Below, one piece after another: positions 8,588 to 16,058 of a stretch of DNA of 64,000 bases. The stretch is from NCBI GenBank assembly GCA_039819085.1, contig JBCBSQ010000005.1:1-64000 (forward strand), written 5' to 3'. This stretch comes from MED-G105 sp039819085 (GTDB taxonomy: Bacteria > Pseudomonadota > Alphaproteobacteria > Caulobacterales > Parvularculaceae). The translations under genes were made by a program, and so were the position numbers. Position 1 is the first letter of the stretch. The number at the start of each line of letters is the position of its first letter. Below the pieces are notes generated by a model, which did not search any database, was not told where the DNA came from, and worked only from the letters and a program-made list of their open reading frames with translations.

Positions 8588-8722
8588 CTGTTCCGCCGGG
8601 TCGCTTCAGCCGTCAGAACCAATGCCGTTCGTGAATTCACGATTGTGGCGCGGCAAGGTCGGTTGCCGCAGAAATTTAAAGCGTCAAAGCGGTCGCCGCC
8701 CCGCACACAAACAGCGCCTCGT

Positions 8723-9361
8723 TCATTCCCCAGGCGTCTGGACGATGATTCCGATCGCACCGCCAAGGCCTTCGACGCCCGAGCCGAGGCCATTGTCTTC
8801 TTCGGAGTTCTCCGGCTCCGGCGTTGGCGTGGGCTCTAGAAGGCCGCTTGCTACCGCCTGCGCGTCGAGCCCCCTCAAATCGCCTTTTTCCAGTCTCGCT
8901 ACCAGACCGTCCGATTCCGGAAGTCCGAGCCGATCGAGTACCGCAAGCGCGCCAGCGATCTCGTCGTCAGAGCGCATGGAGCGGCTGAACATCAGCCGCA
9001 GTTCCGAACAATTCGCTGAAGGAAGTGGTTTTTTCGCCCCAGGTGCGCAGCGATCGACGTATGCGCGCAATTGCGCTATGGTCAGCCCTGGTAACGCTTT
9101 TCCTGGGTCAATTTGCGTGGTCGCGACGGAAAAAGCGGCATCGCCAATTTGGTCAACGCGAAGGCTAGCGCCATTTAGCGGCGTCTGGCCAGCAATCTGC
9201 AGGTTGCGCGAAGAAGGATCGACCGCGTCGGCGCTGAGCGGCTCTTCATCTCCATCTCGCGGCGCGCCGGCGCACGCCGCCGATGACAAAAATACTAAGC
9301 CAGCGACGCAGAAAACACGCCATTCCGGCCTAAGGGTTTCACTTCCACTGAAATATCGCAT
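8723..9361 (-). CDS. Curli-linked two-cysteine lipoprotein (paralogue 2)
   Basis: The function is unknown. The ATG at 9361 is chosen because GGGAG lies upstream and the N-terminus matches the paralogue at 1322 (RVFCVAGLVFLSSAACAG, lipobox-like SAAC). The 212-residue product contains AVDPSSRNLQ, the core LTIAQLRAYVDRCAPGAKKP with a second Cys (ANCSELRLMF), and RSDDEIAGALAVLDRLGLPES. A Pro/Glu-rich linker (PTPTPEPENSEED) and a hydrophobic end (GAIGIIVQTPGE) follow. The paralogue at 10644 ends similarly (EFIIAPGVTIVLPRN), so a short terminal beta segment may be a family feature. It stands immediately downstream of a curlin remnant on the same strand and faces the csgH pseudogene. The frame is intact although its neighbours are decayed. 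Confidence 0.7.
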   Translation of the reverse strand: MRYFSGSETLRPEWRVFCVAGLVFLSSAACAGAPRDGDEEPLSADAVDPSSRNLQIAGQTPLNGASLRVDQIGDAAFSVATTQIDPGKALPGLTIAQLRAYVDRCAPGAKKPLPSANCSELRLMFSRSMRSDDEIAGALAVLDRLGLPESDGLVARLEKGDLRGLDAQAVASGLLEPTPTPEPENSEEDNGLGSGVEGLGGAIGIIVQTPGE

Positions 9362-9471
9362 TCGCGTCTCCCACCAAACGGAATCAATCGCGACCTTAAC
9401 CAAAACGTTCGGATGTAAGCCCGCGCCTTGTTCTGAAAGACTGTCGACTAACTCAAGATCGCGTGCGTCGT

Positions 9472-9560
9472 TTATTCCACGATAAAGGCGGCGTCGCTAG
9501 TCCGATTGATGTCAATACCGCCGAACGCCCAGCTCGGCGCCGCCAACGAGTCCAATATCA
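9472..9560 (-). pseudogene. Remnant of a curlin 3' end (minus strand)
   Basis: Reading leftward, the frame gives PSWAFGGIDINRTSDAAFIVE and then TAA at 9472-9474. It aligns with the C-terminus of the curlin at 1398 (GVFGGVGIEQTGGAAIIVEQY). The nucleotide sequences of the two sites are also visibly similar. It precedes the lipoprotein at 9361, just as the intact curlin at 1398 precedes its lipoprotein. Upstream (rightward) the homology stops at the junction with the opposite-strand curlin fragment. Confidence 0.65.
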
Positions 9561-10006
9561 TTAAGTCGGGCAATCCCGGCAATCAGGCGCTCCTGTTTCA
9601 GGACGGCATCGGCAACATTTCCGACATCAATCAAGGCGGCTCCAATAACACCGCCCACGTTCGACAGTTTGGCGAAGGCCACATCTCCGACGTGATGCAG
9701 ACCGGCGAAGGCAACCTCGCCGACGTCGAGTAATCCGGCCTCGACAACGACTCGCCTGTTGTCCAGGCCGGCGACAACAATAGGGCAATTGTGCCGCAGG
9801 AACTGGTCGACAGCCAGTCGGTCGTCAATCAGACCGGGAGCAACAACAACGCCAATTTCCACCAGGTTGGCACTGCTCCGCAAGGCCTGTTGAACTACCC
9901 CACCGGAACGCATCTGCCTCCCGGCGGATCCCGAATCTCTACGTCTCTTGTTACGAGATATTCCGTAGACGGAGGCTGTTTCGTCTCGCCGCATCAGGGC
10001 AATTAG
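9506..10006 (+). pseudogene. Curlin pseudogene (in-frame TAA)
   Basis: Curlin repeats are evident: NQALLFQDGIGN, ISDINQGGSNN, TAHVRQFGEGH, ISDVMQTGEGN and LADVE. A TAA at 9731-9733 follows, then in the same frame SGLDNDSPVVQAGDNN, QSVVNQTGSNN and ANFHQVG. The last third (PTGTHLPPGGSRIS onward) no longer looks like curlin. No signal peptide is present; the first 15 or so codons overlap the minus-strand remnant and are probably not genuine. It lies directly upstream of the intact curlin at 10008 but in another frame, so it may be the shattered 5' or tandem partner of that gene. Confidence 0.75.
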
Positions 10007-10007
10007 A

Positions 10008-10511
10008 TTGTTCAGACGTAAGATATTCAGAGCTTTTGCTATAGCGTTAGCAAAGAGCGCGTCCGCCGCGCAGGCGCAGTCCGGCGTGTCGAGCCTCGTG
10101 ATGATCGAGCAGATCGGGCCGATGAACGCGGCCAACGTCGCGAGGGAGGGCCGCCGGGTGGATGTCAATGTGAGCCAGCAGGGCGCGCAAAACGGCCTTG
10201 TCGCCACCAATATTGACGGCGACGGTAACGACGGCGCCGTCACGCAGACGGGGATCGCCAACGGCGCCATCGTCACCGTCAATGGCGACAACAATCAATT
10301 CGACATCGTTCAGGATAGCGGCGGCGCGACGAACACCGCGACCCTCAACCAGGACGGCGAGAACAATCAGGCGACGCTGGAACAGGACGGCGACCGAAAC
10401 ACGTCGGAAATCACTCAGTTCGGCAACGGCATGAACGTGACCGTGGAGCAATTCGGTCCGGGCGAAGGCCCAATGCCACTTGGGGCGCCGCCTGCGCCGT
10501 CAGGCGGATAA
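10008..10511 (+). CDS. Curlin, CsgB-like
   Basis: The product is 167 residues. The N-terminus (MFRRKIFRAFAIALAKSASAAQAQS) resembles a signal peptide with a Lys inside the hydrophobic core and relies on a TTG start at 10008; the in-frame region upstream offers no better start. The mature part has curlin units: VMIEQIGPMN, VNVSQQGAQN, GAVTQTGIAN, FDIVQDSGGATN, ATLNQDGENN, ATLEQDGDRN and SEITQFGNG. It ends MNVTVEQFGPGEGPMP, like the end of the curlin at 1398, which argues for a nucleator or cap role. The weak signal peptide and pseudogene neighbours leave open that this gene is itself decaying. The lipoprotein gene follows in the same orientation. Confidence 0.78.
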   Translation: MFRRKIFRAFAIALAKSASAAQAQSGVSSLVMIEQIGPMNAANVAREGRRVDVNVSQQGAQNGLVATNIDGDGNDGAVTQTGIANGAIVTVNGDNNQFDIVQDSGGATNTATLNQDGENNQATLEQDGDRNTSEITQFGNGMNVTVEQFGPGEGPMPLGAPPAPSGG

Positions 10512-10643
10512 GGCGAGGCGGCGACGCATTCGCCTGGGGCGCGGCGGTGATTGGACAAGCGGCGGTCGATGACGCAATTCTTGTTTGTTTCCCGCTTTTG
10601 GGGACAAGCTGAAATCGTGACGCGGAAACGGAAGCGAACAGCG

Positions 10644-11390
10644 ATGACGACGTCAGCAACAGCGGACCGGAATGATCGGAGCGCGCTTCCTCGGATGTTG
10701 GCGCGCGTCGGCGCGGCGCTTGTCTTCAGCGCCGCTCTGGCGGCCTGCGCCGGCGACGGTGACAAAGACATTGACGCCGATCTCGCCGCCGCCGCGCCGC
10801 CGCCTCTGCGGACGGACGCGGTTGATCCCGCCTCTCGCGAGCTGAGCTTCGACCAACCGGCAGATCCGTCCGCCAGCGACCGCTCGCCGCCTTGGACGGG
10901 AATGGAGCAGATTTCGCCGGAAGCGGCGGAGCAGATCGCCGCGCAGATCGCTGCGGCCCAGATCGCGGCGATCGGGCCCGACGGCGAGGAAGTGCGCCTG
11001 TCAGTGGAGCAATTGCGCGAATATCGGGATCGCTGCGCGCCGGACGCCAAGACCCCGCCGCCGCCGGGCTATGACTGTTCCGAAGCGCGCCTTAGAATTC
11101 GCCGCGCATTCCGGACGGAAGACGACCTTGCGCGCGCGCTCGCCATTATCGATCTGCTCGGACGGCCGGAGGCGCGGCGCAATCTCCAGGGCTTGCCGAT
11201 CGCGAGCTCCCAGTCGATTGACGCGCAGCAGGCTGTCGCCGGCGGCGCGATCGACCTCAATGCGCCGACCAGCCTCGTCGCCCCTGGGGCGCAGATGGAC
11301 CCGCTTGCCGCCGGACTGCCTGTGGAGGCGTTGGAGGGCGGCGAGTTCATCATCGCTCCGGGCGTAACAATCGTCCTTCCACGGAATTAA
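10644..11390 (+). CDS. Curli-linked two-cysteine lipoprotein (paralogue 3, longest)
   Basis: The function is unknown. The ATG at 10644 gives a 248-residue product with a lipoprotein signal (ALVFSAALAACAG, lipobox LAAC). After AVDPASRELSF comes an Ala/Gln-rich helix-prone stretch (AAEQIAAQIAAAQIAAIG). The family core follows: RLSVEQLREYRDRCAPDAK, a second Cys (GYDCSEARL) and RTEDDLARALAIIDLLGRPEAR. The C-terminus ends in a short hydrophobic strand (EFIIAPGVTIVLPRN). Compared with the other two copies it has the extra Ala/Gln stretch and a longer tail. It lies downstream of a curlin and converges on csgH. Linkage of this family to curlins at each occurrence in the window suggests an outer-membrane role in curli assembly or anchoring; this is inference. 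Confidence 0.75.
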   Translation: MTTSATADRNDRSALPRMLARVGAALVFSAALAACAGDGDKDIDADLAAAAPPPLRTDAVDPASRELSFDQPADPSASDRSPPWTGMEQISPEAAEQIAAQIAAAQIAAIGPDGEEVRLSVEQLREYRDRCAPDAKTPPPPGYDCSEARLRIRRAFRTEDDLARALAIIDLLGRPEARRNLQGLPIASSQSIDAQQAVAGGAIDLNAPTSLVAPGAQMDPLAAGLPVEALEGGEFIIAPGVTIVLPRN

Positions 11391-11456
11391 CTGGGCGTTC
11401 ATCCAAGCCCGCCGGACTTGCGGTCGGCGATGCGCCGAGCGTCGCGCCCGCCGATG

Positions 11457-11482
11457 GGGCGAGGTTTCGTCGCCCTATTTTT
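11457..11482 (+). terminator. Terminator of the curlin-lipoprotein unit
   Basis: The stem GGGCGA/TCGCCC has a 7-base loop and is followed by TATTTTT, the form of a rho-independent terminator for rightward transcription. It overlaps the 3' end of the converging csgH gene. Confidence 0.65.
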
Positions 11483-11906
11483 CCGCCGGTTCCGCGGCGG
11501 CGCTCGTCAATCGCGAGAAGGCCGTGCGGCCGTCGTCGAACGACACAGTTAGCTCAATCGTCCAGTCATCGCCTTCATCAATGGAGATCGTAGTGCGCGC
11601 AAGCGTCGCGGGATCGCCCGAATCGTCGACCACGGGCAGTCGCCCGCCCTGAGTGTTGTCGGTGCGTCCGCCGGCGCCGTCCCGGAAAACGCGCAGTTTG
11701 TATTCGCCGCTATCACCTTGATTCAGGATGGCCATTGGCGTGAAGGTGTGAAGTCGCCCATCAACGCTATGGGCGATCCAAGCCGATTTTTCTTCCGCTC
11801 CCTCATTTGCCGGGGCGGCCGCGGTCTGGTCGTCGACGCCCTTGCTCGCGGTCGTATTAAGCGCGGCAAGTAACGCCGCTATTGCGCTGGCGCCAAAATT
11901 TGGCAT
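11475..11906 (-). CDS. csgH: CsgH-like curli chaperone
   Basis: CsgH-type proteins are small periplasmic Ig-fold proteins found with curlins in alphaproteobacteria; they hold back curlin aggregation. The 143-residue product starts at an ATG with AAAGGAGC upstream. A short hydrophobic N-terminus (ASAIAALLAALNT) could act as an export signal, though it is weak. The conserved part contains SGEYKLRVFRDGAGG, TQGGRLPVVDDSGDPATLART, TISIDEGDDWTIELTVSFDDG, the pattern I recall for the family. A degraded paralogue at 8282-8587 aligns over the whole conserved part. The gene converges with the curlin-lipoprotein pair. The family call is from motif memory and would benefit from a profile search. Confidence 0.72.
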   Translation of the reverse strand: MPNFGASAIAALLAALNTTASKGVDDQTAAAPANEGAEEKSAWIAHSVDGRLHTFTPMAILNQGDSGEYKLRVFRDGAGGRTDNTQGGRLPVVDDSGDPATLARTTISIDEGDDWTIELTVSFDDGRTAFSRLTSAAAEPAEK

Positions 11907-12097
11907 TGCTCGGCCGCTCCTTTTATTGATGATTGCTTATATTACACCCGGTCTGATGAAACAATGACCGCTCCGTGGCCGGCCCAAGCGCCCCAGGCAA
12001 GCGCCCCAGGAGAGGACGGCTGAGGCGAACCGGGCGCGACCTCGCCTTATCGACATCAGCGCGCAATCGCCGGCGATGAGCAGTGACGATGACCTGT

Positions 12098-13204
12098 TCA
12101 GGCGAAGGGGTGGAGTTGCTGCCTCGCCAGCGACTTTGGCGGCGCTTCGCCGACAACGCCGTAAGCCTCCGGCCACGCTTTCGGCAGATAGTAGGTCCCG
12201 AAAATCCGATCAAAGATCGACAGATGCACGGCGAAGTTCTTGTTTATCGCCTCTTCGTCTTTCGCATGATGCCAGTGGTGATGCTTCGGCGTGACGAAAA
12301 ACCGTTCGAGCGCGGCGAACTCGATCCCGCAGTTTGCGTGGATGAACGTCGCGTGGAAGCCGATAAACAGGATGTAGGCGTTGATTGGCCCCTGATCGAA
12401 CCCGCATACCGCGATGGCGAGAAGACCGAGCGTGCGCGTGATCAGCGGTTCAATAACGTTGAGCCTCGAACTCGCAAGCCAATCCATATGCTCCGCACTA
12501 TGATGGACAGAATGCACCCGCCAGAAAAAGCCTGGCGAATGGTAGAGTCGGTGCACCCAGTACTGCGCAAAATCGACTGCGACGAGGATCAGCAGGAATT
12601 GAACCAGGAAGGGCAGTTCGCGCACCGCCCCGCCAACGCCCGGAATGATCATCCACGAAAACCATTCGTGGACAATGTAATTGCCAGCGAAGAGATAAAA
12701 CCCGATCAGCCGATGGAACATGAAGAAGTGCTTCAGATCGAGGGTCCAGTCTTCACGCAAGACCGGCTGTTCGCGGCGCAGAGGCGCAAGCTTCTCGATC
12801 AGCACAAAAGCGCCGCCTGTCGTCAAAAGACCGATTACGAACCAATCGAGGCCAATATAAAATGGCGTCGGCTTAAGCTCGCCAATTGCGACGGCCGGAC
12901 CGCCCAGGGCTAGGCATGCCGCGGCGGCCGCGAGGCCCAGAAACGCCAGCGCCAGCGAGGCGCGCTTGTAGAGGGCGAACGCGCCGCACCCGGCGCAAAC
13001 GATGAGGCCTGCAGCCATCAGGATCCGCAAATGATCCGGATCGTAGGTTGCTCGCAAATGCGGCGTCGTCAGCAACGCAGGGAAGCGAAAGGCGAGAACC
13101 CCCATCAGCGAAAGCAGGCCAAACAACGCGCAAAGGGCGGCCGCCAATCGACCCTCGCCAATTTGAAATGCGCCCCTGGGAGCGCCCGCGCCCGTGATCG
13201 ACAT
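12098..13204 (-). CDS. Fatty acid hydroxylase/sterol desaturase superfamily membrane protein
   Basis: This is a di-iron membrane oxygenase or desaturase of the ERG3/SUR2 superfamily; its substrate (a lipid, carotenoid or hopanoid) cannot be read from sequence. The ATG at 13204 has GGGGAG about 10 bases upstream and removes 16 unlikely residues from the longer frame. The 368-residue product has about six to eight hydrophobic segments and the iron-ligating histidine boxes HRLYH, HSVHHSAEHMD and HHWHH, followed by the typical NFAVHLSIFDRIFGTYYLP. It follows the yiaAB-like gene at some distance, past a strong hairpin, so it may have its own promoter despite lying on the same strand as the pspA module. 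Confidence 0.9.
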   Translation of the reverse strand: MSITGAGAPRGAFQIGEGRLAAALCALFGLLSLMGVLAFRFPALLTTPHLRATYDPDHLRILMAAGLIVCAGCGAFALYKRASLALAFLGLAAAAACLALGGPAVAIGELKPTPFYIGLDWFVIGLLTTGGAFVLIEKLAPLRREQPVLREDWTLDLKHFFMFHRLIGFYLFAGNYIVHEWFSWMIIPGVGGAVRELPFLVQFLLILVAVDFAQYWVHRLYHSPGFFWRVHSVHHSAEHMDWLASSRLNVIEPLITRTLGLLAIAVCGFDQGPINAYILFIGFHATFIHANCGIEFAALERFFVTPKHHHWHHAKDEEAINKNFAVHLSIFDRIFGTYYLPKAWPEAYGVVGEAPPKSLARQQLHPFA

Positions 13205-13314
13205 GCCTAAATACTCCCCGTTTTGCGAATCGCAGAATTCAAACGAGACCAAAAAGTAGAGCCCTAAAATTGATCAGGGCTTTACCGCACGGATGTCATG
13301 GTTAACCGGCGAGA

Positions 13315-13341
13315 CGTCCGGCGGCGGCTCGCCGCCGGACG
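13315..13341 (-). terminator. Perfect 12-bp GC hairpin after the yiaAB-like gene
   Basis: CGTCCGGCGGCG at 13315-13326 pairs exactly with CGCCGCCGGACG at 13330-13341 across a 3-base loop, 10 bases past the stop of the yiaAB-like gene. No T-tract follows on the minus strand. It is likely a terminator or a stability hairpin that separates the pspA-yiaAB unit from the desaturase gene. Confidence 0.65.
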
Positions 13342-13350
13342 CCGCTTCCG

Positions 13351-13614
13351 CTAGTTGTTCTCGACATACTCCTTGAGCAGACGGTCTTGCTTCGCGCGCT
13401 CAAGCTTTGACGATACCTCTTTCTGGATGCGCAGGTCATGGATGGTCTTCACCAGCGTGACGAGCGATCCGGAAAGGAAGACAATGCCCATCGCCAGATA
13501 CCCCTTGGTGGCGAGGTTCACCGGCATCAGGAAAATCGACGCGCCAAGCATGAAGAAGGCGACGCTGACGCAAAGATAGTTGAAGTTGATCCAGGCTTTT
13601 GAGTGTTCAAACAT
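13351..13614 (-). CDS. YiaAB-like two-helix inner membrane protein
   Basis: The 87-residue product has two hydrophobic helices (about residues 12-31 and 39-58) separated by NLATKGYLAMG, the layout of the YiaA/YiaB domain. A charged C-terminal helix follows (RIQKEVSSKLERAKQDRLLKEYVE). The molecular function of this family is not known; it is often found with stress genes. It lies 36 bases after the pspA-like gene on the same strand and probably shares its TetR-controlled promoter. Confidence 0.8.
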   Translation of the reverse strand: MFEHSKAWINFNYLCVSVAFFMLGASIFLMPVNLATKGYLAMGIVFLSGSLVTLVKTIHDLRIQKEVSSKLERAKQDRLLKEYVENN

Positions 13615-13650
13615 GTTTCAGGTTTCCTTTACTCTACAGTTAGATGTGCT

Positions 13651-14349
13651 CTACGCGGACGCATCCGCAGTGGTGTTCTCGCCCGACAGGCGCGCAAGAA
13701 CGTCTTCAGCGCGCACCTTGCGCGCGTCGCCGAAACCGGCGTCGGCGAGCCGGTCGATGACCGCATCGCCCGACAATTGAGCTTCGACTTCGTCAAGGGC
13801 GTCGATCTCCGCAATCGGGTCTTCGCTCTCAAGAAGCCGCTTCAGGACGTCCTCGCCTTCCCTGACGGCGGCGTTGGCCGAGATGTCCCCCTTGATGTTC
13901 CGCATCGCGACGCGTTCTCGTTCGATCGCCTTTGCGGTGATGAGGCCCTGGCGCAGATCGACCAGCTGACGTTCGGTCTTCTCCAGAGCAAGACGCAGCC
14001 GGTCAGCTTTCTCCTCCGCGCCAGCGAGCGTGCGCTGACGGACGGCTCGTTCATTCTCAAGGTCCGCCAGCAGTTTCGCTGCGTCTTGGGCGAGGGTGGT
14101 TTTGCCCGCCTCCAGCGCAGCGCGGGTGCGTGTTTCGAGATCCGCAATCCGACGCTCGACGCCTTCGAGCGCCTTTCGGTCTGCGTTTGATCTGGCGATA
14201 AGGCTCGCCAAAGCGCGTTTTGCCGCGTCCTGGCCCGCCGTCGCCTCCCGAACCTTCTGTTCGATGATGAGCGCGGCGTTGTCGTTCTCCAGCCGCTCTT
14301 CGGCGCGGGCGGCCCGGCCTAAGAATATGGCGGAAACTGTCTTCCACAT
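13651..14349 (-). CDS. PspA/IM30-family envelope stress protein
   Basis: PspA/IM30 proteins are peripheral membrane coiled-coil proteins that assemble on stressed inner membranes. The ATG at 14349 (MWKTVSAIFLGRAARAEERLE) is chosen because AAGGAG precedes it and because the longer frame would place its first codons inside the operator at 14388-14400. The 232-residue product is almost wholly predicted helical coiled coil, with the family's alternating long helices (residues about 20-150) and a C-terminal EAQLSGDAVIDRLADAGFGD segment. No PspF-type sigma-54 activator is seen; control by the divergent TetR regulator is suggested by the operators. Confidence 0.85.
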   Translation of the reverse strand: MWKTVSAIFLGRAARAEERLENDNAALIIEQKVREATAGQDAAKRALASLIARSNADRKALEGVERRIADLETRTRAALEAGKTTLAQDAAKLLADLENERAVRQRTLAGAEEKADRLRLALEKTERQLVDLRQGLITAKAIERERVAMRNIKGDISANAAVREGEDVLKRLLESEDPIAEIDALDEVEAQLSGDAVIDRLADAGFGDARKVRAEDVLARLSGENTTADASA

Positions 14350-14387
14350 CTTCCCATTCTCCTTTTCTCCCTTACTCTCAATGGGCG

Positions 14388-14457
14388 TGAACATCGTTCA
14401 CAAATGGAGGGAACCACATAAATGAACGGCGTTCAAGTCTTAAATGAACGTTGTTCA
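14388..14457. promoter_or_regulatory. Three TGAAC-N3-GTTCA operators in the pspA/tetR divergent promoter
   Basis: Perfect 13-bp palindromes occur at 14388-14400 (centre ATC), 14423-14435 (centre GGC) and 14445-14457 (centre GTT). Start-to-start spacings are 35 and 22 bases; 22 bases is about two helical turns, which would put two dimers on one face. They sit between the divergent pspA-like and tetR genes and are the expected type of site for a TetR dimer. Binding by the adjacent regulator is inferred from position. Confidence 0.85.
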
Positions 14458-14556
14458 TGCAATCGAAACAGGATATGGAGACGTTAACCACCGATCAGTC
14501 TGAACGGCGGAATTCGTTTCGGATGCGGAAATAGAAGACGGGAAAGACAAGACAGA

Positions 14557-15285
14557 ATGACGGAACGGCCCGACCCGACGCCCGACCGCGATCTCAAGGC
14601 GACGCTGAGGCCGCGCAATACGCGCGTCAGACAAGGCGCCAGCGGCGAAGAAGGAAACGCGGCGGCGCCCAAAAGCGTCGGGCGGAAAGGGTTTGACAGC
14701 GACGTCGCCGAACGCGTCATCGCCGCGACGATCAAGACATTGGCGGCGCACGGGCTGGAAGGCGTCAAAGCCCGCAGCGTCGCCAAAGACGCCGGCATCG
14801 CCGTTGGATCAGTCTACAACCTGTTCGGCGATCTTGACGCGCTGTTGAGGGTCGCGAACGGGCGCACTTACGACGAGCTTCACGCTATCGAAATGCGCGC
14901 GCTCAAAAAGGCGCGTGAGGACGGCGCGTCGCCGCGAGCGCAGATGCTCGCCCTGGCCGAAGCGTATCTCGAGTTCGTCGCAAATCATCAGCGCCGCTGG
15001 CTCGCGACGCTCGCCTTCAATCGCCGCCAGAGCGACGCGGCGCCTGAATGGTACCTTGAAAAAGAGCTGGCGCTGTTTCGCATCATCGAGGAGGCGATCG
15101 CGGATTTTCCGGGCGTCAAAGAGCCGTCTCAGCGTCGACGGCATGCGCGCGCGCTCTGGGCGTCCGTCCACGGAATTGTCACCATCGCGGTCGCCGACAG
15201 CTTCATTATGCAGCCGCTGGAAGAAGTCTGGGCGGAAATCGAGATCATCGTCAATTCAGTCGCCGCCTCCATGGAGGCGGCGTGA
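14557..15285 (+). CDS. TetR/AcrR-family transcriptional regulator
   Basis: The 242-residue product has a basic, low-complexity N-terminal extension of about 45 residues (RPRNTRVRQGASGEEGN), unusual for the family. The helix-turn-helix follows: VIAATIKTLAAHGLEGVKARSVAKDAGIAVGSVYNLFGDLDALL. The C-terminal ligand domain contains LATLAFNRRQSDAAPEWY and RALWASVHGIVTIAVAD, the WHG-type pattern. It is divergent from the pspA-yiaAB unit and is very likely its repressor, and probably its own, through the three palindromes upstream. The ligand is unknown; a membrane-active compound or fatty acid would fit the targets but is a guess. Confidence 0.9.
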   Translation: MTERPDPTPDRDLKATLRPRNTRVRQGASGEEGNAAAPKSVGRKGFDSDVAERVIAATIKTLAAHGLEGVKARSVAKDAGIAVGSVYNLFGDLDALLRVANGRTYDELHAIEMRALKKAREDGASPRAQMLALAEAYLEFVANHQRRWLATLAFNRRQSDAAPEWYLEKELALFRIIEEAIADFPGVKEPSQRRRHARALWASVHGIVTIAVADSFIMQPLEEVWAEIEIIVNSVAASMEAA

Positions 15286-15379
15286 CGTCACGCGCTTCAG
15301 CCTTCGCGAGCGCGTCAGATGAATAAATTCAATACGCCGGGGGCCATCGAGCGAAGCCGACAACCCATCTGCAAACGAA

Positions 15380-16048
15380 TCAATTCGACGGACACGCCGC
15401 GCCAGCCTCGGCCCAGGCCAGCGTCAACGCCCCGAACGTCGCCTGGTCGCCGGGCGGCGAAGCGCGGCCTTCGCCGGGCGCCCAGGCCCACCCAACGAGG
15501 GCGTCATTGGCGTTGTGCTCATGAAGGGCCTCAAGGTCCTTGCCGCCATTGCGCGACGGGTCCTTGATCTGCGCGCAGATTTCCGCCCCGCTCGCCCCGC
15601 GCCACCCCATTGATTGCGGCGCCAGATGCCAGAGCGCATGGCCGGGGATCGATCCTTCAGCGCCGACAAACGTGACATTTTCATCGCCGTGGCACGTGTT
15701 GCAGCGCATCGCCGGCGCGCCGGAACCGTCCGGACCGCGGACGACAGGCGGCTGGTGCGCGGCGAACGCCGCGCCCTGGGTGGGGGCGTCGCCGCGCGGA
15801 TGACAGTTCATGCAGCGCGGATGTTCGATGACTTTCAGCATTTCGGCGAAGATCGCTTCGCCCCGTCGCGCGTCGTCTTCGATCATCGCAAACGCCGCCG
15901 GCGTCTTCAGGCCGTTCACGACTTCCGGCGCAGAAGAAGCATCGCTGTCCGCGCCTTCGCCGATGGACGGCAATCCCAACTCGCCGCAGCCGGAAAGCGC
16001 CAATGCGGCGCACGCCGTCAGCATGGCGACTAATTTAATGGACGACAT
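15380..16048 (-). CDS. Lipoprotein di-haem cytochrome c, partner of the molybdoenzyme
   Basis: The product is 222 residues. A lipoprotein signal places Cys at position 21 (ALALSGC), and two CxxCH haem motifs follow: CMNCH (about 79-83) and CNTCH (about 116-120). The spacing is close for two separate domains, and no other CxxCH is present. Such proteins are commonly encoded beside isoquinoline-1-oxidoreductase-type enzymes and pass electrons from the molybdenum/2Fe-2S enzyme to the respiratory chain. The gene follows the large subunit by 10 bases. A periplasm-facing membrane anchor is consistent with Tat export of the large subunit. Confidence 0.88.
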   Translation of the reverse strand: MSSIKLVAMLTACAALALSGCGELGLPSIGEGADSDASSAPEVVNGLKTPAAFAMIEDDARRGEAIFAEMLKVIEHPRCMNCHPRGDAPTQGAAFAAHQPPVVRGPDGSGAPAMRCNTCHGDENVTFVGAEGSIPGHALWHLAPQSMGWRGASGAEICAQIKDPSRNGGKDLEALHEHNANDALVGWAWAPGEGRASPPGDQATFGALTLAWAEAGAACPSN

Positions 16049-16058
16049 GACTTCCCCC

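Larger units (their letters stand above)
8282..11906. repeat. Imperfect inverted duplication of a curlin-lipoprotein-csgH module
   Basis: The gene order is mirror-symmetric about roughly 9550. Left arm: csgH pseudogene (plus), lipoprotein (minus), curlin 3' remnant (minus). Right arm: curlin (plus), lipoprotein (plus), csgH (minus). The pairs are homologous at protein level but well diverged, and the left arm is decayed, so the duplication is old. Similarity is by reading, not by alignment. Confidence 0.65.

Noticed and set aside
9512..10294. Minus-strand frame of 260 codons across the curlin pseudogene
   Set aside because: Only its far 3' edge area overlaps a real curlin remnant, and that is in a different frame; the rest is antisense to curlin repeats.
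14057..14425. Other-frame open frames around the pspA start
   Set aside because: They are shadows of the coiled-coil gene and would run through the operator palindromes.
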